A stretch of DNA of 64,000 bases from Candidatus Melainabacteria bacterium. GTDB lineage: Bacteria > Cyanobacteriota > Vampirovibrionia > Obscuribacterales > Obscuribacteraceae. The translations under genes were made by a program, and so were the position numbers. The notes under the pieces are model-generated. The model had not been told where the DNA came from, did no database searches, and was given only the letters and a program-made list of their open reading frames with translations. Below, one piece after another: positions 1 through 8,039 of this stretch; within the stretch, counting starts at the first letter, position 1; every line of letters begins with the position of its first letter. The stretch covers positions 62,001-126,000 of the forward strand of contig JACRFZ010000096.1 of the NCBI GenBank assembly GCA_016212515.1. The letters are read 5' to 3'.

Positions 1-148
1 AAAAATTGAAGAGGACGCTTTTGTAAGCCAGGCTGGTGAGCACAATTAGAGCCAGTACAAGAACAAGCACAGGTAAGGATTTCTCCTCCTGTGCTCGACC
101 CGGGACTTGACTGTCCCTGTTTTTTTCCTTTGTATTGGCGGCAGTCAC
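1..148 (-). CDS. Membrane protein, N-terminal part only (runs off the window)
   Basis: A reading frame opens at a GTG (bases 148-146) and stays open to the window edge, giving about 49 residues. The first 24 are polar and charged; a hydrophobic run follows (LPVLVLVLALIVLTSLAY) that looks like a first membrane segment. An in-frame TAG at 157-155 limits the start, and GTG is the only ordinary start codon before the hydrophobic segment. It begins 17 bases after the stop of the DegT aminotransferase gene on the same strand, so the two are probably one operon. No clear Shine-Dalgarno sequence. The product cannot be named from 49 residues; a glycosyltransferase or flippase would fit beside a sugar aminotransferase, but that is a guess. 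Confidence 0.45.
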   Translation of the reverse strand, partial: MTAANTKEKNRDSQVPGRAQEEKSLPVLVLVLALIVLTSLAYKSVLFNF

Positions 149-165
149 TGCTTGCTAATTAAGCC

Positions 166-1395
166 CTAAATCGAACTAAGGGCCGTGGACACCGGCATGG
201 TCACAGGGCTGGCAGCCACTTTCGCCATGTGCGACTTGATGCAATCAGCTACATAAATGACTTGCTCATTGGTCAGCTCCGGATACATGGGCAAGGAAAG
301 CACTTCCCTTGAGAGTCTTTCGGAGATGGGGAATTGACCCATACTCGCTCCCACTTGCTGGAAGGCTTGCTGAACATGCAGCGGTACCGGGTAATAGCAC
401 ATGGAGCCGACATTGGCTTTGGAAAGTTCTGCTATCAACTCGTCCCGTCTGGGATTCTCCAGGGTGCCGCTAGTGCCGGCATCGCTTAGAACACGGATGG
501 TGTACTGGTGATAGACATGCTGTACTTCCCCTCTGGCAGTGCCGGCTTTCTGCCCGGCCAGGCTGACGGTGGGGGTGATGATGCCGGGGCAGCCGCTCAG
601 GTGTTTTGTATAGAGGTCGGCAATTTCTGCCCGGCGAGCATTCCAACCAGCCAGATAAGGCAACTTGACTGAGAGCACGGCCGCTTGCAGTTCGTCGAGA
701 CGGCTGTTGACGCCGAGTTCGTCGTGGTAGTAGCGTTTGCGCATGCCGTGGGCGCGAATGGCCTTTAGTCGTTCCGCCAGTTTTTCATCGCTTGTCACAA
801 TCATACCGGCGTCTCCGGCCGCACCGAGGTTTTTGGTGGGATAGAAACTGGTGCAGGCCAGGTCGCCCATACTGCCGGTGGGACGACCTTTGTAGGTGGC
901 GCCGATGCCCTGGGCATTGTCTTCGATTACTCTCAGTCCGTGGCGCTTTGCTATTTCACAAATGGGTTCCATGTGGGACGGCAAACCATAAAGATGCACC
1001 GGCATAATGGCCTTGGTGCGGGGCGTGATTGCCCGTTCAATTTGCTCGGGGTCAATGTTGTAGCTGTGCTCGTCGATATCAATGAAAACCGGTTTGGCAC
1101 CCCGCAGGGCGATGGCTTCCACTGTGGCGGCGAATGTAAAGGGAGTGGTGATGACCTCGTCTCCCGGCCCGATGTCCAGACACCAGAGCGCCAGGAGCAG
1201 GGCGTCCGTGCCGTTTGCTACGCCGATGCCGTACTTGGCGCCGCAAAGGGCTGCTATTTTTTCTTCCAGGCTCTGTACATATTTGCCCAGAATATAGTTA
1301 CCGCTGCGAAGAACTTCCAGTATGGTGGCCTCTAGTTCGGTCTGAATGGTTTCGTACTGAGCTTTGAGGTTAAGAATGGGTACCGAATTACTCAT
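166..1395 (-). CDS. DegT/DnrJ/EryC1/StrS-family PLP-dependent sugar aminotransferase
   Basis: This is a fold-type-I aminotransferase that normally transfers an amino group from glutamate to a nucleotide-linked keto-sugar, for cell-surface polysaccharide. From the ATG at 1395 the protein has 409 residues, normal for the family. GTDALLLAL (about 62-70) is the cofactor phosphate-binding turn, EDNAQGIGA (about 158-166) the segment carrying the cofactor-contacting Asp, and SFYPTKNLGAAGDAGM contains the Schiff-base lysine (Lys188). The frame extends upstream to 1461, but the family's N-terminus aligns with MSNSVPILNLKAQY, so 1395 is preferred even though its ribosome site is weak. A membrane-protein gene follows at once. 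The sugar substrate cannot be told. Confidence 0.92.
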   Translation of the reverse strand: MSNSVPILNLKAQYETIQTELEATILEVLRSGNYILGKYVQSLEEKIAALCGAKYGIGVANGTDALLLALWCLDIGPGDEVITTPFTFAATVEAIALRGAKPVFIDIDEHSYNIDPEQIERAITPRTKAIMPVHLYGLPSHMEPICEIAKRHGLRVIEDNAQGIGATYKGRPTGSMGDLACTSFYPTKNLGAAGDAGMIVTSDEKLAERLKAIRAHGMRKRYYHDELGVNSRLDELQAAVLSVKLPYLAGWNARRAEIADLYTKHLSGCPGIITPTVSLAGQKAGTARGEVQHVYHQYTIRVLSDAGTSGTLENPRRDELIAELSKANVGSMCYYPVPLHVQQAFQQVGASMGQFPISERLSREVLSLPMYPELTNEQVIYVADCIKSHMAKVAASPVTMPVSTALSSI

Positions 1396-1695
1396 GGTTT
1401 CTCTTTGTTGTCCTGGAATGGTGACGGGAAATCTAACTCTTTGAACAATAGCTTGCGTCAAACTATGCCAGTTTATCGGTTAGTGGTCAGGATTCAAAGG
1501 TAACCTTGATAAGCTTCAGCTTGACTTTCTGAGGACTGGTTAATCTTTGAGGAGGGGGTTGCCCTTCCTTCTTCTTCATTTCCCTTCGGTGCTTGGCTCA
1601 ACTTTGCCCACTTTCGCTATTTATCAGACGGAAAATCCGTGAGAAGCAGAGGTAGCCTTGCCTTATCTCTAATATTAGAAATTTTGAATAGTGAA

Positions 1696-1730
1696 AGGAA
1701 AAGGGAGGACCACCGGTCCTCCCTTTTCCT
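1696..1730 (-). terminator. Perfect 16-bp inverted repeat, rho-independent terminator
   Basis: A 16-bp stem without mismatch and a 3-base loop (ACC) lies 19 bases beyond the stop of the ribbon-helix-helix gene. The stem itself carries the A and T runs (AAAA on one arm, TTTT on the other), so it could stop transcription from either side. Confidence 0.8.
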
Positions 1731-1748
1731 GAAGCACTGATTTATTGC

Positions 1749-2081
1749 TTATCTTTTCTTGCCGGGCAGAGCCACGGTTCTGGAAAGAGCATTGGTGACG
1801 AAGAGGTTGAGGCTGACGCCTTCTTTCTCGGCTCTGTCTACCAGGGCTTTGTGCAGCGACTTGGGAAGACGGACCGTGAATTTGCCTGAGAACTTCATGT
1901 ACTCATCATCGCCGCCGCGGGAAGCGCTGGGGGATTTGGCTTTGGTTGTGTGTTTGGTCGGGGCTTTGCGACCAAGTTTACGACCACCACCAAGTCTTTT
2001 TGCGGCTACCTTAGCCGGTTTTGCTGATTTTGCGGCTTTAGCTTTCGGTTTGCCACCAGCTTTTTTTGCAGCTCCTGCCAT
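1749..2081 (-). CDS. Ribbon-helix-helix (HicB C-terminal type) DNA-binding protein with histone-H1-like tail
   Basis: 110 residues. Residues 1-55 are almost only Lys, Ala, Gly, Pro and Arg, in KPKAKAAKSAKPAKVAAK-style repeats like histone H1 tails. Residues about 63-103 (GKFTVRLPKSLHKALVDRAE and the following GVSLNLFVTNAL) match the HicB C-terminal/Arc-type ribbon-helix-helix fold, which binds operators as a dimer. AAGGAG lies 6 bases before the ATG, so the start is secure. HicB antitoxins normally pair with a HicA toxin of about 60 residues; none is seen on either side. The protein may therefore be an orphan regulator or a nucleoid-associated protein instead of an antitoxin (inference). Ends at a strong hairpin. 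Confidence 0.8.
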   Translation of the reverse strand: MAGAAKKAGGKPKAKAAKSAKPAKVAAKRLGGGRKLGRKAPTKHTTKAKSPSASRGGDDEYMKFSGKFTVRLPKSLHKALVDRAEKEGVSLNLFVTNALSRTVALPGKKR

Positions 2082-2583
2082 GATTCACTCCTTAATGTAT
2101 GTAGGGACATTTGCTTTTCAATCCAGCAGGCATGATGCCAGTGAGGCTTTTGCTGCCGCTGGTAGCGTGGACTGGGAAAACTAAGTTTGGGCAATTCCCA
2201 GCAGAACGATCCTTTTTGATGGGACCGTTCTCATATCTTCCGGTGGAACTCTCGTTTTATGGCACCACCGTTTATAGGGTTACCACCACTCAAGGTGGCA
2301 CATATATTGTACCAAACAAGTATGCATTTATAACCCATCGCATATACAAATTTTCTTTCCCTTGTGCGACAAGGGTTTCCGGGTTTTGATACCACAAAAA
2401 AGTGATACCAGGGGCGGAATTGGCCCTGTCAATGGTGCCGCACCATTCATAATGGCTGATACCAAAGGCGATGGGCACCGCTTGGAGTGTCAGGTAAATT
2501 AGCGAGGCAAGACCTGAAAATGCCGTGCAGTGGGCTCATGAGGATGTACAATCCCGAGAAGGATCCGGCTGAGACTTGGAAAA
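2082..2583. other. 502-bp intergenic region between divergent genes
   Basis: I see no convincing gene here: short frames exist on both strands but lack ribosome sites and family resemblance. It should hold the divergent promoters for the RHH gene (minus) and the GT9 gene (plus). A small hairpin (CCACC/GGTGG) sits at 2283-2298. TACAAT-like sequence on the minus strand near 2298-2312 could be a -10 box. Three copies of TGATACCA lie at 2387, 2403 and 2457 (separate entry). Confidence 0.5.
2387..2464 (+). repeat. Three direct copies of TGATACCA
   Basis: The octamer occurs at 2387-2394, 2403-2410 and 2457-2464, all in the same direction, in the divergent intergenic region. The first two are 16 bp apart start to start. 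Such repeats are typical of operator half-sites. Ribbon-helix-helix proteins often bind direct or inverted repeats in their own promoters, so the adjacent RHH protein is a natural candidate binder, but this is inference only. Confidence 0.4.
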
Positions 2584-3810
2584 ATGACCCGAATTTTATT
2601 AGTTAAGCTCAGTGCCATTGGTGATGTCATTCATTGCTTGCCTCTGGTGGCCCGCTTGAAGGAGAACCTTCCCGATTGCCAACTGCACTGGCTGGTGGAG
2701 CCTGCTGCCGCACCACTTCTAATCGATAATCCTCTGGTTGATAAAGTTTTTGTCCTTCCGAAAAAGGAATTCCTGGCCGGCTTCAAGAGCCGAAAACCAT
2801 CGGCGGTGCTAGCCTCCCTCTCGACCATGGCGCGCTTTGTAAAGGCGCTCAAGCGGGAGTCCTACGACCTGGCCATCGACGCCCAGGGGCTCTTTAAGAG
2901 TGCGGCACTCGCCCGTCTTTCCGGTGCCAAAAAGGTGGTCGGCTTCAAAGGCACCAGGGAATTGGCCGAATACTGGCTCACCGATAGCCTGGACGTAGGT
3001 GATTATTTTGCCCCTGACTGCCATGTAGTCGACCTTAACCTGGCTCTTGCCGACTTCGCCCTGCGCACTACCGGAGGTGCAAAGCCGCCTGCCGACAACT
3101 TTCGCCGAGACCATACATTGGTCTGTTTCCCTTTGCCTGCCGTAACCGAGAGCGAGAGGGCCAAGATTGAGCAACTGCTTGGCTCTTTTGCTGCCTCAGT
3201 ACCACGGGTGGAGCCGCTGCCGAAGCCATCTTCCGATAACAGCATTCAGTCGGCAGATGTGGCACCATATATGGCGACTAAAGAAAAACCGCTGATAGTC
3301 TTAATTCCCGGTACCACATGGGACACCAAAATTTGGCCTGCTCAGTCATGGATTGAGTTGGCATGCCGTTTTCAGAAGGAGCTGGATGCTGGAATTTTAC
3401 TGGTGGGTGGACCCTCCGAGAGAGCTTCCAACCTACATATATATAAAGGAATAGAGGCTGCGGCCGGCCGTCCTCACTTACTGGCTGATATTACCGGTGA
3501 AACCAATCTCATAGATTTACTGGCCCTCTTTGAGCGAACCTCGCTGGTGATAGGTGCCGATACAGGCCCCATGCACCTGGCCTGCGCCGCTGCTGCGGGC
3601 GGCGGACCGGCCGTGCTGGCCGTCCATGGTGCCTCACCCTGGGGGCGTAACGGTCCTTACGGACCGGCCGGAAAGGTGGCTGCCTGCCACCTGGAACTTG
3701 ATTGTCAGCCCTGCTTTTCCAAGCGCTGCCGGCTGGGCACCATAGAATGCATGAAAGACCTCCCCGTCGGGAAGGTCTTTCAAATGGCTATTTCGCTTCT
3801 TGGACTTTAG
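2584..3810 (+). CDS. Glycosyltransferase family 9 (heptosyltransferase-like)
   Basis: 408 residues. The N-terminal LLVKLSAIGDVIHCLPLV is the GT9 opening, where the Asp acts in catalysis in WaaC/WaaF. The C-terminal domain has the nucleotide-sugar segment LIPGTTWDTKIWP (about 239-251) and ADTGPMHLACAAAAGG (about 324-339), typical of ADP-heptose:LPS heptosyltransferases. Start: ATG at 2584 with GGA just upstream. The family member is probably involved in lipopolysaccharide or other glycan core assembly at the cytoplasmic face of the inner membrane; the donor sugar is not determinable. Its 3' end contains a hairpin (3753-3781) that seems to serve the convergent ndk gene. A second, more distant GT9 gene lies at 14.5-15.7 kb. 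Confidence 0.88.
   Translation: MTRILLVKLSAIGDVIHCLPLVARLKENLPDCQLHWLVEPAAAPLLIDNPLVDKVFVLPKKEFLAGFKSRKPSAVLASLSTMARFVKALKRESYDLAIDAQGLFKSAALARLSGAKKVVGFKGTRELAEYWLTDSLDVGDYFAPDCHVVDLNLALADFALRTTGGAKPPADNFRRDHTLVCFPLPAVTESERAKIEQLLGSFAASVPRVEPLPKPSSDNSIQSADVAPYMATKEKPLIVLIPGTTWDTKIWPAQSWIELACRFQKELDAGILLVGGPSERASNLHIYKGIEAAAGRPHLLADITGETNLIDLLALFERTSLVIGADTGPMHLACAAAAGGGPAVLAVHGASPWGRNGPYGPAGKVAACHLELDCQPCFSKRCRLGTIECMKDLPVGKVFQMAISLLGL
3753..3781 (-). terminator. Hairpin inside the end of the GT9 gene, likely ndk terminator
   Basis: GAAAGACCT pairs with AGGTCTTTC around a CCCCGTCGGG inner loop that can add three more pairs. It lies 36 bases beyond the ndk stop when read on the minus strand, where it is followed by TTTC, and it overlaps the last codons of the opposite-strand glycosyltransferase. 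Confidence 0.5.
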
Positions 3811-3816
3811 CCGCGG

Positions 3817-4275
3817 TTATTCTGAGACCCATTTGTCTACAGCGCGGTTCCAGTCTTTGATCAGCTCTTCCTCTTTGAAGAAGAGACCGATTTCTCTGGC
3901 GGCACTCTCGGGTCCATCGGAACCGTGCACCATGTTGCGACCGATTTCCACGGCCAGGTCGCCTCTAATGGTGCCGGGGGCTGATTGAGCCGGGTTGGTG
4001 GCACCGATGACGTTTCTGGCAAGAGTGATGGCTCCTTTGCCTTCCCAAACCATGGCCACAATCGGACCGGAAGTGATGAAGCCCACCAGACCGGCGAAGA
4101 AGGGTTTACCTTTATGCTCGCCGTAATGACGCTCGGCCAGTTCCACTGAAACTTGCATCTGCTTCAGCCCGACCAGTTTGAGTCCTCTTCTTTCGAAGCG
4201 TGAAATTATTTCGCCGACGTAACCGCGTTCAACGCCGTCTGGCTTAACAGCCACAAAGGTTCTCTCTTGAGACAC
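3817..4275 (-). CDS. ndk: Nucleoside diphosphate kinase
   Basis: 152 residues from a GTG start at 4275. AGGGGG stands 7 bases before that GTG and the protein then begins at the usual place ([17 protein letters not shown]), so the longer frame to 4323 is rejected. The enzyme moves the gamma phosphate from ATP to other (d)NDPs through a phospho-histidine: His117 in [12 protein letters not shown] is that residue. KPDG (11-14) and the Kpn-loop region are intact. Normal family length. Convergent with the GT9 gene (6-base gap), with a probable terminator inside that gene. Confidence 0.97.
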   Translation of the reverse strand: MSQERTFVAVKPDGVERGYVGEIISRFERRGLKLVGLKQMQVSVELAERHYGEHKGKPFFAGLVGFITSGPIVAMVWEGKGAITLARNVIGATNPAQSAPGTIRGDLAVEIGRNMVHGSDGPESAAREIGLFFKEEELIKDWNRAVDKWVSE

Positions 4276-4388
4276 CGCTATTTCCCCCTGACAATAAGAG
4301 TACGGGCTTGACCAGCCCGGCAATATATTATCCGGCTCACCCGCCGGGGAAATTGGTTCTGCCTCATAAGGCGCCTAAAGCTTAACGT

Positions 4389-7154
4389 CTATATCTTTGG
4401 ATCTATTTTCACTAATTTGGCGAACTTGGGATCGAGGAGTTTCTTACCGTGTTCGGCGAACTCAACGTTGTAGAGTTCTTTGTCATCTTCACCGATGACC
4501 TGCACCACCGTTCCCTCGCCAAACTTGACATGGGTGACACGGTCGCCCATGGACAACTTCTGGTAGGAGACCTCTTTGCTTACTTCCAGCACTTCTTCCG
4601 GTCGACGCATGGCCCTGGGTTTGGCCGGCGGCTGGCTCTTGGCTTGTCCGCCATAGGGGCTGCCGCCGCTGTATGAACTTCTGCCGGGCTGACCGGCGGA
4701 GTTGCCGCCTGGTTTGAAGTTCCCTTTGCTCTGTCCGTAACCGGAATTGGAGTTTGCCGCAGGCCTTGCACCATATCCTGAACCATACTGGCCGGTGGAA
4801 CCCGAATTATTGCCGTAGCTTCTTTGCCCGCCGCCGCTTGAGTAGTTGTTGTTGCCGTACTTGCTTTCGAAGCCGGAGTACTCGCCTCGATCGCGCTTGC
4901 GATTCTGCTCGTTGTCAAACGAACTGCGTTCCTCCGGAATTCTCTCTCTTTCGTAGCCGCCGACAGATTTGCTTTGAGGTTCTTTGCCCCAGTTGCCGGC
5001 CTGTCTTTCCAGGTGCTTGGCGTAGCCGTCTTCACCGGTGGGATAGTAGCCTGAGATGAGACCCGGCTGAATCTCCTTGAGGAAACGGCTGGGAATGGTG
5101 AACGTAGATGAGAAGCCGCCGCTGAATCCGCGACCCACCATGGAGCGTTTTCTGGCCAGGGTAATATGCAGTGCGTCACCGGCTCTGGTGACGGCGACAT
5201 ACATGAGCCGTCGCTCTTCTTCCATCTGGGCCGGATTATCCAGGGAGCGCACATGAGGGAAGAGCCCTTCCTCGAGACCCATGATGAAGGCGGAGGGGAA
5301 TTCCAGACCTTTGGAAGAATGGATGGTCATGAGTTTGACGGTGTCTTCGTTGTTTTTGACGGCATCGAGGTCGCTCACCAGGGAGATACGGGTGAGGAAA
5401 GAGTCGAGATCGGGCTCATCGGCGATGGTCTCGAATTCTTTTGCCACTACTACCAGTTCTCTGATGTTTTCGATGCGGCCCAGTGCCACCTCATCTTTAG
5501 CTTGATGGGCTTCCTCTTCCAGTTTATCCAGATAGCGAGTATCGGTGAGAATTTTCTCCAGAAGGGCCGAAACGGATACTGTCTGAGAAGCCTCTTGCCA
5601 GCTAATTACTTGTTGAGCGAAGGTCTTCAAAGTAAACACGGTTTTCTGGGAAAGTTCGGAAATGCGCTCCGCCTCCAGGCAGGCTTCGATGGCGCTCATT
5701 CCCTTCAGCTCGGCATAGGCTTCCACTCGGTCGAGTGTGGTCTTACCCAGACCCCGTTTCGGTACATTCACCACCCGGTTGAAAGCCTGCCCGTCCTTGT
5801 GGTTGTAGACTAGTTTCAGATAGCCGAGCATGTCTTTGATTTCCTGGCGGTCATAGAAGCGGGTGCCGCCTACAACCACATAGGGAATATGGCTTCGCAC
5901 CAGCACTTCTTCAATGGCCCGCGATTGAGAATTGGTGCGGTAGAGAATCACGCAGTCGGAAAGCTTGCGCCCTCTGGCGCGGGTGCGCTTTAATTCTTCG
6001 GCGATGTAGAAGGCTTCATCGATTTCGTCTTGTGCTTCGTAGCAGTTTATTTTGCCGCCCTTGCCGCGGTTGCAACGCAAGACTTTGTCGATTCTCTCGG
6101 TGTTGTTGGCAATGATGCTGTTAGCTGCTTCCAGAATGGTTGCTGTAGATCTGTAGTTCTCTTCCAGTTTGATCATGCGGCAGCCTTCATAATCTTTTTG
6201 CAGGCCCAAGATGATACGGAAGTCGGCTTTACGCCAGGAATAGATGGATTGGTCTACGTCTCCGACCACCATCAAGCTGCGTTCGTACCACATCTCTTCG
6301 GCGGTAAGCTGGGGGCGATCGCGTTTGATGAAGTGCTCGGGGCTATCCACCCTGGATATCAGTGAAATTAAATCGTACTGTGACTTGTTCGTGTCTTGAA
6401 ACTCGTCTACCTGTACGTGGCGAAAACGCCTCTGAGTGCGCTCCCGCACTTGCTGGTTCTGCTGCATCAGATCGGTGAACATCAAAATTAGATCGTCGAA
6501 ATCGAGAGCGTTGTTGCGAGCGAGGTCGGCTTGATAGGCAGAGAAAATTTCGGAAAGCCGGCTTTCTCTGTAGTTCTTCGCTTCTTTGGCGTAGACTTCG
6601 TGGGTATAACCGTCATTCTTGAGGGCGGAAATTGTATGCCTGATTTCTTTCGGTACGAAAACTTTGTCGTCTAAATTGAGTTTGTTGATCTGGGCTTTTA
6701 CCAGGCTCATACTGTCGGTTTCGTCGTAGATGACGAAGTTCTTGTCCCAGACAAGACCGTCGGCCGTTTTGTAGTTGGCTATCTCGAGGCGAAGCAGGCG
6801 GGCGCAAATGCTGTGGAAAGTGCCGATAGTTATGCGTCTGGCAATATCCGGTCCGACGATAGACTCAATGCGCTGGCGCATTTCAGCCGCTGCCTTGTTG
6901 GTGAAGGTGACGGCCAGAATAGATTCCGGTTCCTGATTGAGCTTTGAAATAAGCCAGGCAATGCGGCGGGTCAAGACCGTAGTCTTGCCGCTGCCGGCGC
7001 CGGCAATTACCAGTGAAGGTCCCCAGAGTTGGGTGACGGCCTGCGCCTGTTCGGCGTTGAGACGATTGAGAAGTTCATCGCCTGCTCCTCCGCCACTGCC
7101 GTAATCGGATCTCGCTTCCATTACTTGGTTTTCCGCCGGTATCTCTATAGCCAC
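4389..7154 (-). CDS. pcrA: PcrA/UvrD-type superfamily 1A DNA helicase
   Basis: 921 residues. Walker A GAGSGKTTVLTRRIAWL (about 52-68), the first Q motif LNAEQAQAV (about 33-41), Walker B VDEFQDTN, motif III GDVDQSIYSWR, and C-terminal motifs LMTIHSSKGLEF and RRLMYVAVTRA are all present: an ATP-driven 3'-5' helicase for nucleotide-excision and mismatch repair and replication-fork upkeep. About 110 residues before the end (roughly 750-850) are Gly/Ser/Asn/Tyr-rich and presumably disordered; then comes a PcrA-type C-terminal Tudor-like domain (GDRVTHVKFGEGTVVQVIGE) that in relatives contacts RNA polymerase. A 20-residue insertion (about 281-300) sits before motif III. Its promoter region is shared with the SLOG gene on the other strand. 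Confidence 0.95.
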   Translation of the reverse strand: MAIEIPAENQVMEARSDYGSGGGAGDELLNRLNAEQAQAVTQLWGPSLVIAGAGSGKTTVLTRRIAWLISKLNQEPESILAVTFTNKAAAEMRQRIESIVGPDIARRITIGTFHSICARLLRLEIANYKTADGLVWDKNFVIYDETDSMSLVKAQINKLNLDDKVFVPKEIRHTISALKNDGYTHEVYAKEAKNYRESRLSEIFSAYQADLARNNALDFDDLILMFTDLMQQNQQVRERTQRRFRHVQVDEFQDTNKSQYDLISLISRVDSPEHFIKRDRPQLTAEEMWYERSLMVVGDVDQSIYSWRKADFRIILGLQKDYEGCRMIKLEENYRSTATILEAANSIIANNTERIDKVLRCNRGKGGKINCYEAQDEIDEAFYIAEELKRTRARGRKLSDCVILYRTNSQSRAIEEVLVRSHIPYVVVGGTRFYDRQEIKDMLGYLKLVYNHKDGQAFNRVVNVPKRGLGKTTLDRVEAYAELKGMSAIEACLEAERISELSQKTVFTLKTFAQQVISWQEASQTVSVSALLEKILTDTRYLDKLEEEAHQAKDEVALGRIENIRELVVVAKEFETIADEPDLDSFLTRISLVSDLDAVKNNEDTVKLMTIHSSKGLEFPSAFIMGLEEGLFPHVRSLDNPAQMEEERRLMYVAVTRAGDALHITLARKRSMVGRGFSGGFSSTFTIPSRFLKEIQPGLISGYYPTGEDGYAKHLERQAGNWGKEPQSKSVGGYERERIPEERSSFDNEQNRKRDRGEYSGFESKYGNNNYSSGGGQRSYGNNSGSTGQYGSGYGARPAANSNSGYGQSKGNFKPGGNSAGQPGRSSYSGGSPYGGQAKSQPPAKPRAMRRPEEVLEVSKEVSYQKLSMGDRVTHVKFGEGTVVQVIGEDDKELYNVEFAEHGKKLLDPKFAKLVKIDPKI

Positions 7155-7496
7155 TGCATGTCTCCGCTAAGTCTCTGCTCTGGGGAAAGTGATGTCAAGC
7201 AAAGCCGCCCTTTCGGGGTGGATATCTCTTTGCTATGCGATGTGCTCTCTTTGGAAATCGCCCGGGATTGGGACAGAGGCTGCCATCTACTCTATTGTCC
7301 TCAATAAGGGGGGTGATCCGTTAATTAAAACTTGTAAACAGCAAAGCTCTTGCTTTTGCCAAAGGCCTCGGAAGACTTGTAATCTTAAGGTTGCCAGAAT
7401 CGAATTCAAGTTCAGGTTCAAGTTCAAGTCCAAGGTAAAAACTTTTGCCTTCAGTTTTCGACTCAGCATCAATATATAGGGATCGAGAGGAAGTAT
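7155..7496. other. 342-bp divergent intergenic region with tandem hexamers
   Basis: Lies between the helicase gene (minus) and the SLOG gene (plus); no gene seen. Bases 7405-7434 are five tandem hexamers TTCAAG, TTCAGG, TTCAAG, TTCAAG, TCCAAG, just upstream of an AT-rich stretch and the ribosome site AGAGGAAG of the SLOG gene. Phasing of 6 bp is unlike helical operator spacing; it may be a simple slippage repeat in the untranslated leader. Confidence 0.5.
7405..7434 (+). repeat. Five tandem imperfect hexamers (TTCAAG)
   Basis: Units 1, 3 and 4 are identical, units 2 and 5 differ by one base each. Located about 60 bp before the SLOG gene start. Confidence 0.6.
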
Positions 7497-8015
7497 ATGC
7501 CGCCACTAGAACCGACTGCCGCCACTATCCCGACTGTAGATGAGCTAGCCCAGGAGTTGCTGTTGATTCAGCAGTCCGGTCCTCGCAAAGTGGCAATCAT
7601 TGGTACTCGGAACTTGCCCCTCACCCACCAGCAATTGGTAGAGATGCTCTCTTATGCGCTGGTGCTCTCGGGCAACCAGGTCGTCACCAGCGGCGGCGCC
7701 AACGGCACTAACATGGCCGTGATTCGCGGAGCCCAGCGCGCCAATCCGGACCGCCTCAATATTATTTTGCCCCAGACCATCAGCCAGCAGCCCGGGGAAG
7801 TACAAGACCTATTGATAGGCATTAAGAATATCGTTGAGTATCCCGAAAGGCGTACTATGACTCTCGCTGACGCCAGTCGCATATGCAACCACGAGATAAT
7901 CGATAGATGCCAGCAAATTATTTGTTTCCTCTATCACACAAGCCATACGCTTTTAGAATCGGTAAACTATGCTAAGGAACATCGTAAGATAGTTACCAGC
8001 TTCTACCTAGACTAA
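7497..8015 (+). CDS. Stand-alone SLOG/DprA-fold protein
   Basis: 172 residues. After a 25-residue leader comes a Rossmann-like SLOG domain: VAIIGTRNLPLT (first strand and loop), VVTSGGANGTNMAVIRGA (the GG-containing ligand loop that corresponds to SGGARGID in DprA), and a C-terminal helix. DprA loads RecA on single-stranded DNA in transformation; shorter single-domain relatives exist in cyanobacteria and are often labelled DNA recombination-mediator protein A, but SLOG proteins also bind nucleotides such as cyclic ADP-ribose. It lacks the SAM-like and winged-helix domains of full DprA. Start ATG has AGAGGAAG 5 bases upstream. mraY follows 24 bases later, probably the same transcript. Confidence 0.75.
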   Translation: MPPLEPTAATIPTVDELAQELLLIQQSGPRKVAIIGTRNLPLTHQQLVEMLSYALVLSGNQVVTSGGANGTNMAVIRGAQRANPDRLNIILPQTISQQPGEVQDLLIGIKNIVEYPERRTMTLADASRICNHEIIDRCQQIICFLYHTSHTLLESVNYAKEHRKIVTSFYLD

Positions 8016-8039
8016 GAAAAGAGCGTTAGCAAATCAGGT

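Noticed and set aside
1749..2194. HicAB toxin-antitoxin pair
   Set aside because: No HicA-like double-stranded-RNA-binding frame on either side of the RHH gene; short frames upstream are shadows.
2111..2389. Plus-strand open frame of 92 codons between the RHH and GT9 genes
   Set aside because: Begins in the RHH ribosome-binding region, no ribosome site of its own, composition not protein-like. Treated as intergenic.
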